Below, piece after piece: positions 16,490 through 24,597 of a stretch of DNA of 48,507 bases. The translations under genes were made by a program, and so were the position numbers. The stretch lies in the NCBI GenBank assembly GCA_944392975.1, contig CALXYN010000012.1, forward strand, positions 1-48,507, read 5' to 3'. Position 1 is the stretch's first letter. Each line of letters begins with the position of its first letter. This DNA comes from an uncultured Spirochaetaceae bacterium. Lineage in GTDB: Bacteria > Spirochaetota > Spirochaetia > Sphaerochaetales > Sphaerochaetaceae. The notes beneath the pieces are model-generated. The model was given only the letters and a program-made list of their open reading frames with translations, had not been told where the DNA came from and did no database searches.

Positions 16490-17879
16490 TAGCTTCCTTT
16501 GCTCTTTGTATCACTATTTCAGTTCTCTTCTCGGCATCCCCTGTGTAATCATGGGCATCCAGAAGAGTCTCTATCTCATCCTCTTTGAGATATGTCCTGA
16601 TTCTCTCGTTTCTCTTGAGATTTTCCTTAAGCGGGTTGCCCCTTCCTTCCTGTACCGATGTCCATGCAGAGAGCGATTCTTCTCTGATTACTTCGTGCAT
16701 TTCCTGCCTGTCGGCACCACGCCTTCCGAGTTCCATCAAGAGGCGTTCTGTAGATGCAAATATACCGTAATCAGCCATCAGACGATTTGTGGCTGTGCTA
16801 TGGATGTTCATGCCTTTGACGATTTTTGTTTCCGTCATCAGCATCTCATCGGTGGCGATGAAGGCCTCTGGAATGAAAATTCTTCTGTTTGCACTATCAT
16901 CCAGTGTACGTTCAAGAATTGATGATGACGCATTCATCCATGCCGCCTGATACTGGCTCTCGACAATACGGGAGAGGGAGCAGATCTTTTCGGAGTTTAT
17001 CGGATTCCTTTTGAAAGGCATGGCCGATGATCCCACCTGCATTTTCCCAAACGGCTCCGAGAACTCTCCAATAGGAGGAGATTGCAGTATTCTCAGATCG
17101 AGAGAGAAACGGTGGAGTGTGGCTGCGATGGAGGAGAGAGCTGTGATGATTCTCAGATCCTGCTTCCTCGTGTATGTCTGAGTTGCTGCATCAAAGGCAA
17201 CAAGTCCCAGTTCATCCATTACCATCTTTTCAAGCTCCGCGGCCGTGACTCCTGTTCCGGAAAGAAGGACGGAGTAGCTTGCTGCAGTGCCTACCGCACC
17301 CTTCATGCCCTTTCCTTTGATAGAGTCGAGGACTCTCTTTGCATCTTCCCTGTCATCAATGAGGTCCTGGAGTGTCTGCGAGAGTCTGTACCCAATCGTC
17401 GTGATTTCTGCAGGCTGGATATGAGTAAAGGCCATTGTCGGCACTGCTTTGTACTCCTCGGCTTTTTCAAGGAGTGCCTCAATGAGTGTATCGAGACGGC
17501 TGATGGTAAGATTCATGGCTTCTTTGAAGCGTATGGCATCTGCATTATCCAGCGCATCCATGCTTGTTGCGCCGAGATGGATGATGCCTCCAGCCTTGGG
17601 GCATTCTTCTGCATATGTCCTGATTTCTGCCATCAGGTCATGATGAATTGTATTCTCAATCTCTGTAGCGCGCTCTATGTTGATATCATCCTTATGCGCT
17701 TCCAGTTCTTCAACCTGCTCCTTGCTGACAAGTCCTGCTTTTGATTCTGCTCTTGCAAGAGCTATCCAGACTCGTCTCAAAAGCTTTCTCTTGTGCTCCT
17801 CGGAAAAGATATGTTTCATGTCTTCCGAACCGTAGCGCCATGTAAGCGGACTGATATATGTGCTGTGTTTGTATTCCAT
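16482..17879 (-). CDS. purB: Adenylosuccinate lyase
   Basis: The start is set at 17879, giving 465 residues beginning MEYKHSTYISPLTWRYGSEDM, which agrees with the family; a further in-frame ATG at 17918 would place the promoter inside the gene. The fumarase/aspartase-superfamily signature SSAMPFKRNPINSE is present, as are HLGATSMDALDNAD (about 92-105) and THIQPAEITTIGYR (about 143-156). The enzyme cleaves adenylosuccinate to AMP and fumarate, and SAICAR in de novo synthesis. It lies downstream of hpt, a second PRT and purA, so this region covers IMP to AMP conversion. A terminator for purA and an extended -10 box precede it, so it has its own promoter and an expected leader of only about 4 nt. 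Confidence 0.95.
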   Translation of the reverse strand: MEYKHSTYISPLTWRYGSEDMKHIFSEEHKRKLLRRVWIALARAESKAGLVSKEQVEELEAHKDDINIERATEIENTIHHDLMAEIRTYAEECPKAGGIIHLGATSMDALDNADAIRFKEAMNLTISRLDTLIEALLEKAEEYKAVPTMAFTHIQPAEITTIGYRLSQTLQDLIDDREDAKRVLDSIKGKGMKGAVGTAASYSVLLSGTGVTAAELEKMVMDELGLVAFDAATQTYTRKQDLRIITALSSIAATLHRFSLDLRILQSPPIGEFSEPFGKMQVGSSAMPFKRNPINSEKICSLSRIVESQYQAAWMNASSSILERTLDDSANRRIFIPEAFIATDEMLMTETKIVKGMNIHSTATNRLMADYGIFASTERLLMELGRRGADRQEMHEVIREESLSAWTSVQEGRGNPLKENLKRNERIRTYLKEDEIETLLDAHDYTGDAEKRTEIVIQRAKEAIR

Positions 17880-17889
17880 ACAGCAAGAG

Positions 17890-17898
17890 ATTATAGCA
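17890..17898 (-). promoter_or_regulatory. Extended -10 promoter of purB
   Basis: TGCTATAAT on the minus strand combines the TGn extension with a perfect -10. The start of transcription would be near 17883-17884, leaving about 4 nt before the ATG at 17879 and no space for a ribosome site. Confidence 0.65.
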
Positions 17899-17901
17899 AA
17901 G

Positions 17902-17933
17902 AAAAAGGAGGAACGCATCGTTTCATTCCTCCT
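17902..17933 (-). terminator. Terminator downstream of purA
   Basis: AGGAGGAA (17906-17913) pairs with TTCCTCCT (17926-17933) around a 12-nt loop, with TTTTTC following on the minus strand. It separates the hpt-purA unit from purB and lies directly against the purB promoter. Confidence 0.78.
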
Positions 17934-18031
17934 GTATCATTACGGCCTGTTTCCATTGGAGGCCTTTTGTATTCTGTCTTGATGATATCCACCAAAGAGG
18001 AGAGCATCATCAAGAGCATGTTAATTCTTGT

Positions 18032-19318
18032 TTATTTCTCGCGGATTATAAGCTGGTCACGCTCTGGTCCTACAGAGATATAGGTGATATGAGTGTTCAT
18101 CATCTTCTCAAGAGCAAGTATGTATTTTCTTGCATTCTCCGGGAGCTCGTCCCATTTGCGGCAGCCTGTTGTGTCCGTCATCCAGCCATCGAAGGTCTCG
18201 TAAATCGGCTTTGCCTTTTCCTGAAGCCTTGTCTCCGGCAGATAGCTGTAGTATTCGCCATCAATCATGTAGCCAGTGCAGACTTTGATTTTCTCAAATG
18301 TGTCGAGGACGTCGAGCTTTGTGAGGGCGATGTCTGTGACTCCATTCATGTAGCATGCGAAATCAGCAGCAACGGCATCAAACCATCCGCATCTTCTTGG
18401 GCGTCCTGTTGTTACACCATATTCATGACCGATGTTCCTCAGTTTCTCTCCGTCTTCATCAAAGAGCTCTGTCATATATGGACCACCACCGACTGATGTT
18501 GAGTAGGCCTTCGCGACACCGACGACTTTTGAGATGCAGCGAGGAGGAATTCCTGCTCCGTTGCAACCTCCGGAAACTGTCGGGTTTGATGATGTTGTAT
18601 ACGGATAGATTCCCCAGTCATTGTCGCGCATGATTCCAAGCTGTCCTTCGAGGAGAATCTTCTTTCCGCTTTCGACAGCATCCCTGATAACAGGAGCAGC
18701 GTCGATGATATGATTACCGAATTCTTCTCTCCATGCAGCACACTTTTCAAGCATCGCCTCAAGCGTTACTGTTTCCAGTCCATAGTATTCAAGGTCTCTG
18801 TTCTTCTTTGGCAGTATGAGAGCAAGTCTTTCCTTCAGTCTTTCCTCATCCATGATGTCTGCGGCCCTGATACCCATTCTGGCAGCTTTATCTGAATAGC
18901 ATGGTCCGATTCCGCGTTTTGTCGTTCCGATTTTCTCTTTTTCGCTGCGCTTTCCTTCCTCCGCACCATCGAGTGCCATGTGGTATGGCATGATGATATG
19001 TGCCCTTTCATCGATGAATACATTGTCGATTTCAAGACCAGCTGTCTTCCTGATATCCTCAAGCTCTTCGTGCATTCTGTCGAAATTGACAACAGTACCG
19101 GCTCCGACAATATTCATTGTGTCCGGGTTGAAGATGCCGCTAGGGAGGATATGAAGACCGAATTTTCCATACTCGTTGATGACCGTGTGTCCAGCGTTGT
19201 CTCCTCCCTGGAAACGGATGACAAGCTCTGCATCGGAAGCGAGGTAATCAACGACGCGCCCCTTTCCTTCATCTCCCCACTGTACACCAACGACAGCATT
19301 TACATTATATGATTCCAT
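18032..19318 (-). CDS. purA: Adenylosuccinate synthetase
   Basis: The 428 residues are the standard length. The GTP P-loop-like GVQWGDEGKGRVVDYLA (about 7-23), FQGGDNAGHTV (about 35-45), the IMP-binding TTKRGIGPCYSDKAARMGIR, PYTTSSNPTVSGGCNGAGI and the base-specific TKLDVLDTF are all present. It joins IMP and aspartate using GTP to make adenylosuccinate, which PurB then splits to AMP. The ATG is preceded by AAGGAGG at 9 nt and overlaps the end of the phosphoribosyltransferase gene by 14 nt, so it belongs to the hpt operon. The product chain hpt (IMP), purA, purB forms a compact salvage route from hypoxanthine to AMP. Confidence 0.97.
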   Translation of the reverse strand: MESYNVNAVVGVQWGDEGKGRVVDYLASDAELVIRFQGGDNAGHTVINEYGKFGLHILPSGIFNPDTMNIVGAGTVVNFDRMHEELEDIRKTAGLEIDNVFIDERAHIIMPYHMALDGAEEGKRSEKEKIGTTKRGIGPCYSDKAARMGIRAADIMDEERLKERLALILPKKNRDLEYYGLETVTLEAMLEKCAAWREEFGNHIIDAAPVIRDAVESGKKILLEGQLGIMRDNDWGIYPYTTSSNPTVSGGCNGAGIPPRCISKVVGVAKAYSTSVGGGPYMTELFDEDGEKLRNIGHEYGVTTGRPRRCGWFDAVAADFACYMNGVTDIALTKLDVLDTFEKIKVCTGYMIDGEYYSYLPETRLQEKAKPIYETFDGWMTDTTGCRKWDELPENARKYILALEKMMNTHITYISVGPERDQLIIREK

Positions 19319-19874
19319 TTAATAAATCCTCCTTTCCCTGTTTCTTGAGTTCTGCGAACATCTCCTTCTCTTTCTCTGTCTGGTCATCGATATCCTCAGC
19401 ATCCCATGGATATTTTATCCACAGATCCTCAATCTCGAGAGCAGGGTAGTACCTTTTAATCTCTGGTGGGAATTCCACATCTTTCTTCTTCAGTTTGTTG
19501 TGCAATACGAGTACCGCAATCTCCTTTGGCTCATATGAGAGGAGTTCTCCAACGCAGTAGCCAAGGGTTGCACGCGTATCATCGACTTCGTCAATCAGGA
19601 GGACATTCTTGCCCCTGAGCTGTGACTGGACTTCATCAATCCACTGTATTTTTGTTGGATGTTCGCGATGCTTATGATCCATTCCATAATAGGAAATTCC
19701 AACGGCATATATAGGACGATTGATGAATGTTTTGATGATTCTTGCAGGAATGAATCCGCCGGAACCGATGGCAACAATCACATCGGGATCGAATGCTGAA
19801 TCCTCAATTCTTTTTGCAAGCTTCTTGATGAGCTTGTGGACAGTGTTATAGCTAACATAGAATTTATCAATCAT
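19305..19874 (-). CDS. Phosphoribosyltransferase (xanthine/guanine PRT-like)
   Basis: The 189-residue protein has the type I PRT fold. The PRPP loop is NVLLIDEVDDTRATLGYCV (about 90-108), where the usual DD.DTG.T is replaced by DEVDDTRAT, a form known from Hpt1/Gpt-like enzymes of yeast and archaea. VIVAIGSGGFIPARII (about 33-48) is the pyrophosphate loop. The C-terminal region has DLWIKYPWDAED, the base-binding WxKYPW motif found in that group. It likely converts a 6-oxopurine to its nucleotide, and so complements Hpt with another base preference such as xanthine or guanine; this is an inference. It starts 1 nt after hpt ends (GGAGAA upstream) and overlaps purA by 14 nt. Confidence 0.87.
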   Translation of the reverse strand: MIDKFYVSYNTVHKLIKKLAKRIEDSAFDPDVIVAIGSGGFIPARIIKTFINRPIYAVGISYYGMDHKHREHPTKIQWIDEVQSQLRGKNVLLIDEVDDTRATLGYCVGELLSYEPKEIAVLVLHNKLKKKDVEFPPEIKRYYPALEIEDLWIKYPWDAEDIDDQTEKEKEMFAELKKQGKEDLLNGII

Positions 19875-19875
19875 T

Positions 19876-20433
19876 TCAATTCTCCGGTATCATTTCTGCA
19901 ATGAATGGAAGCGTGCGGTGGCGCTCCTTATAATCAAGACCGTAGCCAACAACCCATACATCAGGGATTTCAAAGCCGCGGAAGCGGATATCAACAGGAA
20001 CAACATGGCGCGCAGGTTTATCAAGGAAGACTGCTGTCTCCACGGACTGGGTACCACGTGCGGCAAAGGCTTTTGTGAGATAGGAGAGAGTGGATCCGCT
20101 GTCGAGAATATCCTCGACAATCAGAACATGATGCCCTGCAAGGTTTTCTCTCGTATCCATAAGAAGCCTGACTTCTCCTCTCTTGTCTCCTTTGTTTCCA
20201 TATGAGGAAATAGCGATAAAGTCCACGATGTGTGGAATCGTAAGGTGCCGAGAGAGGTCTGCCATGAATATAAAAGACCCCTTCAGTACTCCAACGAGTA
20301 TCAGGGGTTCTTTGATATCCTGGTATGCTTTGTTGATTTCATCAGCAAGTTCTGACACACGGTGACGGATTGTCTCCTCGTCGATGAGTACGCGCCTGAG
20401 ATCGGCTGGTAGCGACGGTTTTGATTCTGTCAT
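19876..20433 (-). CDS. hpt: Hypoxanthine phosphoribosyltransferase
   Basis: The 185 residues match bacterial Hpt. Seen are LVGVLKGSFIFMADLSRHL (about 44-62), FIAISSYG for the flexible loop, the PRPP signature HVLIVEDILDSGSTLSYL (about 97-114) and the base-binding VDIRFRGFEIPDVWVVGYGLDYKERHR. It makes IMP (and GMP) from hypoxanthine (and guanine) with PRPP. GGAG lies 8 nt before the ATG. It is the first gene of the hpt-PRT-purA unit. The gap to the divergent flavin reductase-like gene is 114 bp; I found no strong minus-strand promoter there, only a weak TGCTATTCA. Confidence 0.94.
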   Translation of the reverse strand: MTESKPSLPADLRRVLIDEETIRHRVSELADEINKAYQDIKEPLILVGVLKGSFIFMADLSRHLTIPHIVDFIAISSYGNKGDKRGEVRLLMDTRENLAGHHVLIVEDILDSGSTLSYLTKAFAARGTQSVETAVFLDKPARHVVPVDIRFRGFEIPDVWVVGYGLDYKERHRTLPFIAEMIPEN

Positions 20434-20515
20434 TTCAAGCTCCAGATTTTTAATGGGATGAAATCAGTTTATCTGTGAATAGCATTTTTGAGAAGATGCA
20501 CATGAAATATCCGCA

Positions 20516-20540
20516 TGCTATAATATTTTGCATGGGAGGA
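20516..20540 (+). promoter_or_regulatory. Extended -10 promoter and ribosome site of the flavin reductase-like gene
   Basis: TGCTATAAT (20516-20524) is an extended -10. GGGAGGA (20534-20540) follows, 7 nt before the ATG at 20548, so this unit has a short but normal leader of about 17 nt. Confidence 0.65.
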
Positions 20541-20547
20541 ATGTAAA

Positions 20548-21042
20548 ATGCAGAAAGTGGGTTTTGACCAGCTGGAACTTAATCCTTTTACCGTGATAGG
20601 CAATGAAAACTTCCTGCTTACAGCAGGCAGTGCATCGGACTGGAATACAATGACTGCAGGCTGGGGTGCACTTGGCTATCTCTGGAATGAACCGTCGGCG
20701 TTTGTCTTTGTCAGAAAAGAACGCTATACACTGCAGGTGATGGAAAGATCCTCTATTTTCACGCTTTCATTCTTCCCTCCGGAAAAGAAAAGCGTCCTTG
20801 ACTTCTGTGGTTCTGTTTCCGGCCGCGATACCGATAAGGTTTCCGGGGCGGGAATAACTCCATTGGAAATTGATGGAGGTGTGGCTTTCGATGAGGCAAA
20901 TCTCATCATGACATGCCAGAAAGTCTCTGAAATCGTACTTGATGACAAGACCTTGATTGACGATGGAATAAAGAGCCTTTATCCTCAGGAGGACTGGCAC
21001 AGAATGTTCATAGGACGGATTCTGGGCGTATATATCAACTGA
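20548..21042 (+). CDS. Flavin reductase-like FMN-binding split-barrel protein
   Basis: The 164-residue protein has the split-barrel flavin reductase pattern: FLLTAGSASDWNTMTAGWGALGYLWNEPSAFVFVRKERYTLQ (about 28-69) places the FMN-contacting TMTAGWG and the strand-loop VRKERYT, and FTLSFF and DTDKVSGAG follow. Proteins of this group bind FMN and act as small NAD(P)H:flavin reductases or as unexplored flavoproteins. No partner oxygenase is visible. It lies 16 nt before the fused E1 gene, so they are probably co-transcribed, but no functional link is known. The fold is well supported; the reaction is not. Confidence 0.83.
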   Translation: MQKVGFDQLELNPFTVIGNENFLLTAGSASDWNTMTAGWGALGYLWNEPSAFVFVRKERYTLQVMERSSIFTLSFFPPEKKSVLDFCGSVSGRDTDKVSGAGITPLEIDGGVAFDEANLIMTCQKVSEIVLDDKTLIDDGIKSLYPQEDWHRMFIGRILGVYIN

Positions 21043-21058
21043 GCCGGAGGCTGCTTTA

Positions 21059-23005
21059 ATGGACGACCATATATCCCTTCTTTCATCCATGCTTCGTTCA
21101 AGATATTTTGAAGAAGCATTGGAACAGCTTGCTTCGAAAGGCCTGATTTATGGTACCTATCATCTTTCAATAGGACAGGAGGCAGTCTCTTCCGGGCTTG
21201 TATCTGCTCTTCATGATGGTGACTGGATAGTCCCCACTCATCGTTGCCATGGCTATAATGTTGCAAGAGGCTCAAGTCTTTTCTCAATGTTTTCGGAGAT
21301 TCTTGGTTCACGCCATGGACTTTGCAAAGGACTTGGCGGTTCGATGCATATGACGGATACAGAAAATTGCAATCTGGGATCTTCTGCTGTGGTCGGTTCC
21401 GGAATCGGACTTGCCGGAGGTGTTGCGTTTGCCCTCCAGAAACTTAAGAAAGAGAATATCGCAGTCGCAATCTTCGGAGATGGAGCATCTTCAAGAGGAA
21501 TCTTATATGAAGTCATGAATGCTGCTTCAATCTGGCATCTTCCGATACTCTTTCTTCTTGAAAACAATCATTATGGTATGTCTGCCTCAGCTGACAGCAT
21601 GATAGCCGCTGACGGTATATACAAAAGAGCGGAAGGTTTTCTCATTCCATCCAGAAAGATAGATGGAAATGATGTGCTTTCTGTAGAAGAGGCTGTGAGA
21701 GAAGCCCGTTACCATATTCTTTCCAGACACACTCCTTATTTCATAGAAGCGGAAACCTATAGATTCTGCGGACACAGCCGTTCGGATAAGCTGGTTTACA
21801 GAAGCAGGGAAGAAGAGGAAAAGTGGAAGAAAAAGGATCCTGTGACTCTTTTCTCAGACTTCCTGCTGCTCTCTTCTCTTGCGACAGAGGATGAACTGGA
21901 AAAGCTCAAGAATGATATCAAAAAGGAAGTTGAGGAAGCGCTGAATAAAGCTCTTTTGGTGAAGGATGAGAAACTCACGCTTCGCGAGATGGAAAAGCTT
22001 GTTTATGCACCTCATCCGGAATCTGTTTCTGAAAATGGCAAGACACATAGAGGAACATATAGAACAGCTATCAGGGAGGCTCTTGATGAGATTCTTGCCT
22101 CTGACAGCAAAGCGTATCTGATGGGAGAGGATATAGGAGTCTATGGAGGATGCTTTGGCGTCACCGGAGAACTTTGCAGGAAGTATCCTGAAAGAATTAT
22201 AGAGACTCCTGTTTCTGAAGAGGGTTTTTCCTCAATGGCGACAGGGGCAGCAATGCTGTCACTGCACCCGATTGTAGAAGTGATGTATGGTGATTTCTCC
22301 ACACTGGTATCAGATGCCTTGATAAATCATGCTGCAAAAGCGCATTTCATGTCCGGCGGGCAGCTTTCATGTCCGCTTGTACTCCGTGCTCCAATCGGAG
22401 GAATGACAGGTCATGGGCCCCAGCATACCCAGTGTCTTGAGACAATGTTCCTCGGAATTCCTGGGTTGAAGGTAGTAGCTCCTTCTGATGCATATTCTGC
22501 GAAAGCTCTTCTGAAAGCTGCCGCCAGAGATGGAAATCCCGTATTGTTCTTTGAGCATAAGGCGCTTTATGGAGAAGAAGGGGAGATTGGGGATGAACGA
22601 ACTTACCTTCCTCTGGGTAAGGCCATTGTCCATGGTTCAGGACATGACCTTCTGGTAATAGGTTATTCCAGGCCATTTGCACTGGCTCTTAAGGCACTTT
22701 CCCATCTTTCAGAAAGGATAACTTTTCTGGACCTGGCAACACTTCAGCCTCTTGATAAAGAAACCATTCTCAATGAGTTTTCCAGAATCGGGAAGGCTTT
22801 GATAGTACAGGACACGCCTCTTGGAGGAAGTGTTGCTGAAAGTGTCCTTTCCATTCTTTCTTTGTCCGATGTGTACAAACCAGGTTCTGTAAGTATTCTC
22901 CCGTCCATGCCTCTGCCTCTTCCTTGCCCAAGGGAGCTTGAAGAACTTGTGCTCACAGGAGCGGAAGAAATAAGAGATGCTGCAGAGCACCTCCTCTCCC
23001 TTTGA
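21059..23005 (+). CDS. Fused alpha-beta E1 subunit of a 2-oxoacid dehydrogenase (TPP-dependent)
   Basis: At 648 residues this is an E1 alpha and an E1 beta subunit in one chain. The alpha half (about 1-325) has GTYHLSIGQEAVSSGL, THRCHGYNVARG, GSGIGLAGGVAFALQ and the TPP motif from GDGASSRG to ENNHYGMSAS (about 143-178), then YRFCGHSRSD. The beta half (about 335-648) has YRTAIREALDEIL, LMGEDIGVYGG, ETPVSEEGFSSMATGAA, GPQHTQ and SDAYSAKALLKAAARDGNPVLFFEHKALY. Such enzymes decarboxylate pyruvate, acetoin or branched-chain oxoacids and pass the acyl group to a lipoyl E2. No E2, E3 or lipoyl gene is in the window, so the substrate remains open. The gene follows the flavin reductase-like gene by 16 nt. 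Confidence 0.92.
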   Translation: MDDHISLLSSMLRSRYFEEALEQLASKGLIYGTYHLSIGQEAVSSGLVSALHDGDWIVPTHRCHGYNVARGSSLFSMFSEILGSRHGLCKGLGGSMHMTDTENCNLGSSAVVGSGIGLAGGVAFALQKLKKENIAVAIFGDGASSRGILYEVMNAASIWHLPILFLLENNHYGMSASADSMIAADGIYKRAEGFLIPSRKIDGNDVLSVEEAVREARYHILSRHTPYFIEAETYRFCGHSRSDKLVYRSREEEEKWKKKDPVTLFSDFLLLSSLATEDELEKLKNDIKKEVEEALNKALLVKDEKLTLREMEKLVYAPHPESVSENGKTHRGTYRTAIREALDEILASDSKAYLMGEDIGVYGGCFGVTGELCRKYPERIIETPVSEEGFSSMATGAAMLSLHPIVEVMYGDFSTLVSDALINHAAKAHFMSGGQLSCPLVLRAPIGGMTGHGPQHTQCLETMFLGIPGLKVVAPSDAYSAKALLKAAARDGNPVLFFEHKALYGEEGEIGDERTYLPLGKAIVHGSGHDLLVIGYSRPFALALKALSHLSERITFLDLATLQPLDKETILNEFSRIGKALIVQDTPLGGSVAESVLSILSLSDVYKPGSVSILPSMPLPLPCPRELEELVLTGAEEIRDAAEHLLSL

Positions 23006-23029
23006 TTTTCCTCTGATAATCAATATAAT
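23002..23029 (+). promoter_or_regulatory. Promoter of pheST
   Basis: TTGATT (23002-23007) and TATAAT (23024-23029) are 16 nt apart. The -35 overlaps the stop codon of the E1 gene. A leader of about 23 nt follows and contains GAAGGAG before the pheS ATG. Confidence 0.75.
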
Positions 23030-23058
23030 CGTTCTGTATTTCCGAAGGAGCAGAGATT

Positions 23059-24597
23059 ATGGATATCGATGTGAAGAACCTGCATCCGCTGGAAGTGAAG
23101 CTTCTCAGGTATGTGAATGCCGGAGAGGATATCACGGAAGAGAAAATCATCAGCGGTCTGGGATATAAGGTAGGCCAGTGCAATCAGGCCTTCTCCTGGC
23201 TTACTACAAAAGGATGTCTTGAGGAAGTTTCCAGGACAAAGAAGACAGTCTATGAATTGACAGAGACTGGACGTTCAATGGGCGCAGAGGGCGTTCCTGC
23301 TGAGCGTATCTATGCATTTCTTAAGGAAAAAGGCGCCTTTACAATGCCTGAGATTGCAGAAGCTCTCAGTCTTGAAAAAAGCGATGTCGGTTCTGCATTT
23401 GGTCTTCTTTCTTCAAAAGGTGCACTCCGCCTCAATGATGAGAGAAAGGCAGAGGTTGCAGGAGAGCTTCCTGAAGAGATAAAGATGCAGCATGCGATTC
23501 TAGAGAAGGCAGCTGTCGATGGAAGTCTCGATGAGAGTACACTCTCAGAGGCCGAAAGAAAGGCGATAGCTCCGCTTGCAAAGAAAAGAGGTGCATCTTC
23601 TTCTCCTTTCCGTATTCAGGAACGCGATGTTGTCGTTTACAGGCTTACAGCAGCTGGTGAAGATGTAAAGGATGCTGTCATAAAGGCAAATATCACAGGA
23701 GAGGAGTTCGGAGTTCTTACACCGCAGATGATTCAGAGCGGTGCATGGAAGAACGGCTCATTCCGTCCTTATGGAATAAATGCTCCGACTTCCCGTCTCA
23801 TTCCGGGCAGAAGAAATGCTTACTCGGAGTATCTGCAGTGGGTGAAGGATAAGCTCATCTCCCTTGGCTTTGAGGAATTCGACGGACCTCTTGTAGAGAA
23901 TGAATTCTGGAATGGCGATGCGCTTTTCATGCCTCAGTTCCATTCTGCTCGTGATATCCACGATGTCTATTATGTAAAGGATCCTGTACATGCGAAGGAG
24001 ATTGAAGAACCGTGGCTCAGCCAGGTAGCCGCAACACATGAAAATGGCTGGAAAACCGGATCAAGAGGCTGGGGCTATACCTTCGATCATGAGTTCACAA
24101 GACGTCAGGTTCTCAGAAGCCAGGGTACGGTTCTCTCTGCTCATCAGCTTACAAAAGCACATATCCCTGGAAAATACTTCGGTGTTGTCCGTTGTTTCAG
24201 ATATGATCAGGTGGATGCTACCCATGGTGCTGATTTCTATCAGACAGAAGGTATTGTTATTGGAAAGGATGTGAATCTCAGAAATCTTCTCGGATTGCTG
24301 AAGATGTTTGCGGAAGAGATTGCAGGAGCAGAGGAAGTGAAATATGTTCCTGGTTATTTCCCATTCACTGAGCCTTCAATCGAAGTCCATATCAAGCATC
24401 CTGTGCTTGGCTGGTTTGAGCTTGGAGGGTCTGGTATTTTCCGTCCTGAGGTTACAGAGCCGCTTGGAATAAAGGAGCCGGTTCTCGCATGGGGACTCGG
24501 TATCGACAGAATGGCACTTATGCACCTCGGCCTTAACGATTTGAGGGAGCTTTTCACTCCGGATATTGAGAGTGTAAGGACAAGGAGGGGAAACTAA
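23059..24597 (+). CDS. pheS: Phenylalanyl-tRNA synthetase alpha subunit, archaeal/spirochaetal type
   Basis: The 512 residues exceed the ~340 of ordinary bacterial PheS. The N-terminal ~200 residues carry repeated winged-helix-like modules (LHPLEVKLLRYVNAGEDITEE and VPAERIYAFLKEKGAFTMPEIAEAL), the tRNA-binding DBD-like part typical of archaeal and eukaryotic PheRS. The class II catalytic core follows: GFEEFDGPLVENEFWNGDALFMPQFHSARD (motif 2 region), FRYDQVDATHGADFYQTEG, and motif 3 in WGLGIDRMALMHLGLNDLRELF. It charges tRNA-Phe as a heterotetramer with PheT. The gene has its own promoter, and its stop overlaps the pheT start (TAATG). Confidence 0.96.
   Translation: MDIDVKNLHPLEVKLLRYVNAGEDITEEKIISGLGYKVGQCNQAFSWLTTKGCLEEVSRTKKTVYELTETGRSMGAEGVPAERIYAFLKEKGAFTMPEIAEALSLEKSDVGSAFGLLSSKGALRLNDERKAEVAGELPEEIKMQHAILEKAAVDGSLDESTLSEAERKAIAPLAKKRGASSSPFRIQERDVVVYRLTAAGEDVKDAVIKANITGEEFGVLTPQMIQSGAWKNGSFRPYGINAPTSRLIPGRRNAYSEYLQWVKDKLISLGFEEFDGPLVENEFWNGDALFMPQFHSARDIHDVYYVKDPVHAKEIEEPWLSQVAATHENGWKTGSRGWGYTFDHEFTRRQVLRSQGTVLSAHQLTKAHIPGKYFGVVRCFRYDQVDATHGADFYQTEGIVIGKDVNLRNLLGLLKMFAEEIAGAEEVKYVPGYFPFTEPSIEVHIKHPVLGWFELGGSGIFRPEVTEPLGIKEPVLAWGLGIDRMALMHLGLNDLRELFTPDIESVRTRRGN

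Noticed and set aside
17943-17969. GGCCT/AGGCC hairpin followed by four T on the plus strand
   Set aside because: No plus-strand gene ends nearby, the stem is only 5 bp, and a better minus-strand terminator is adjacent.
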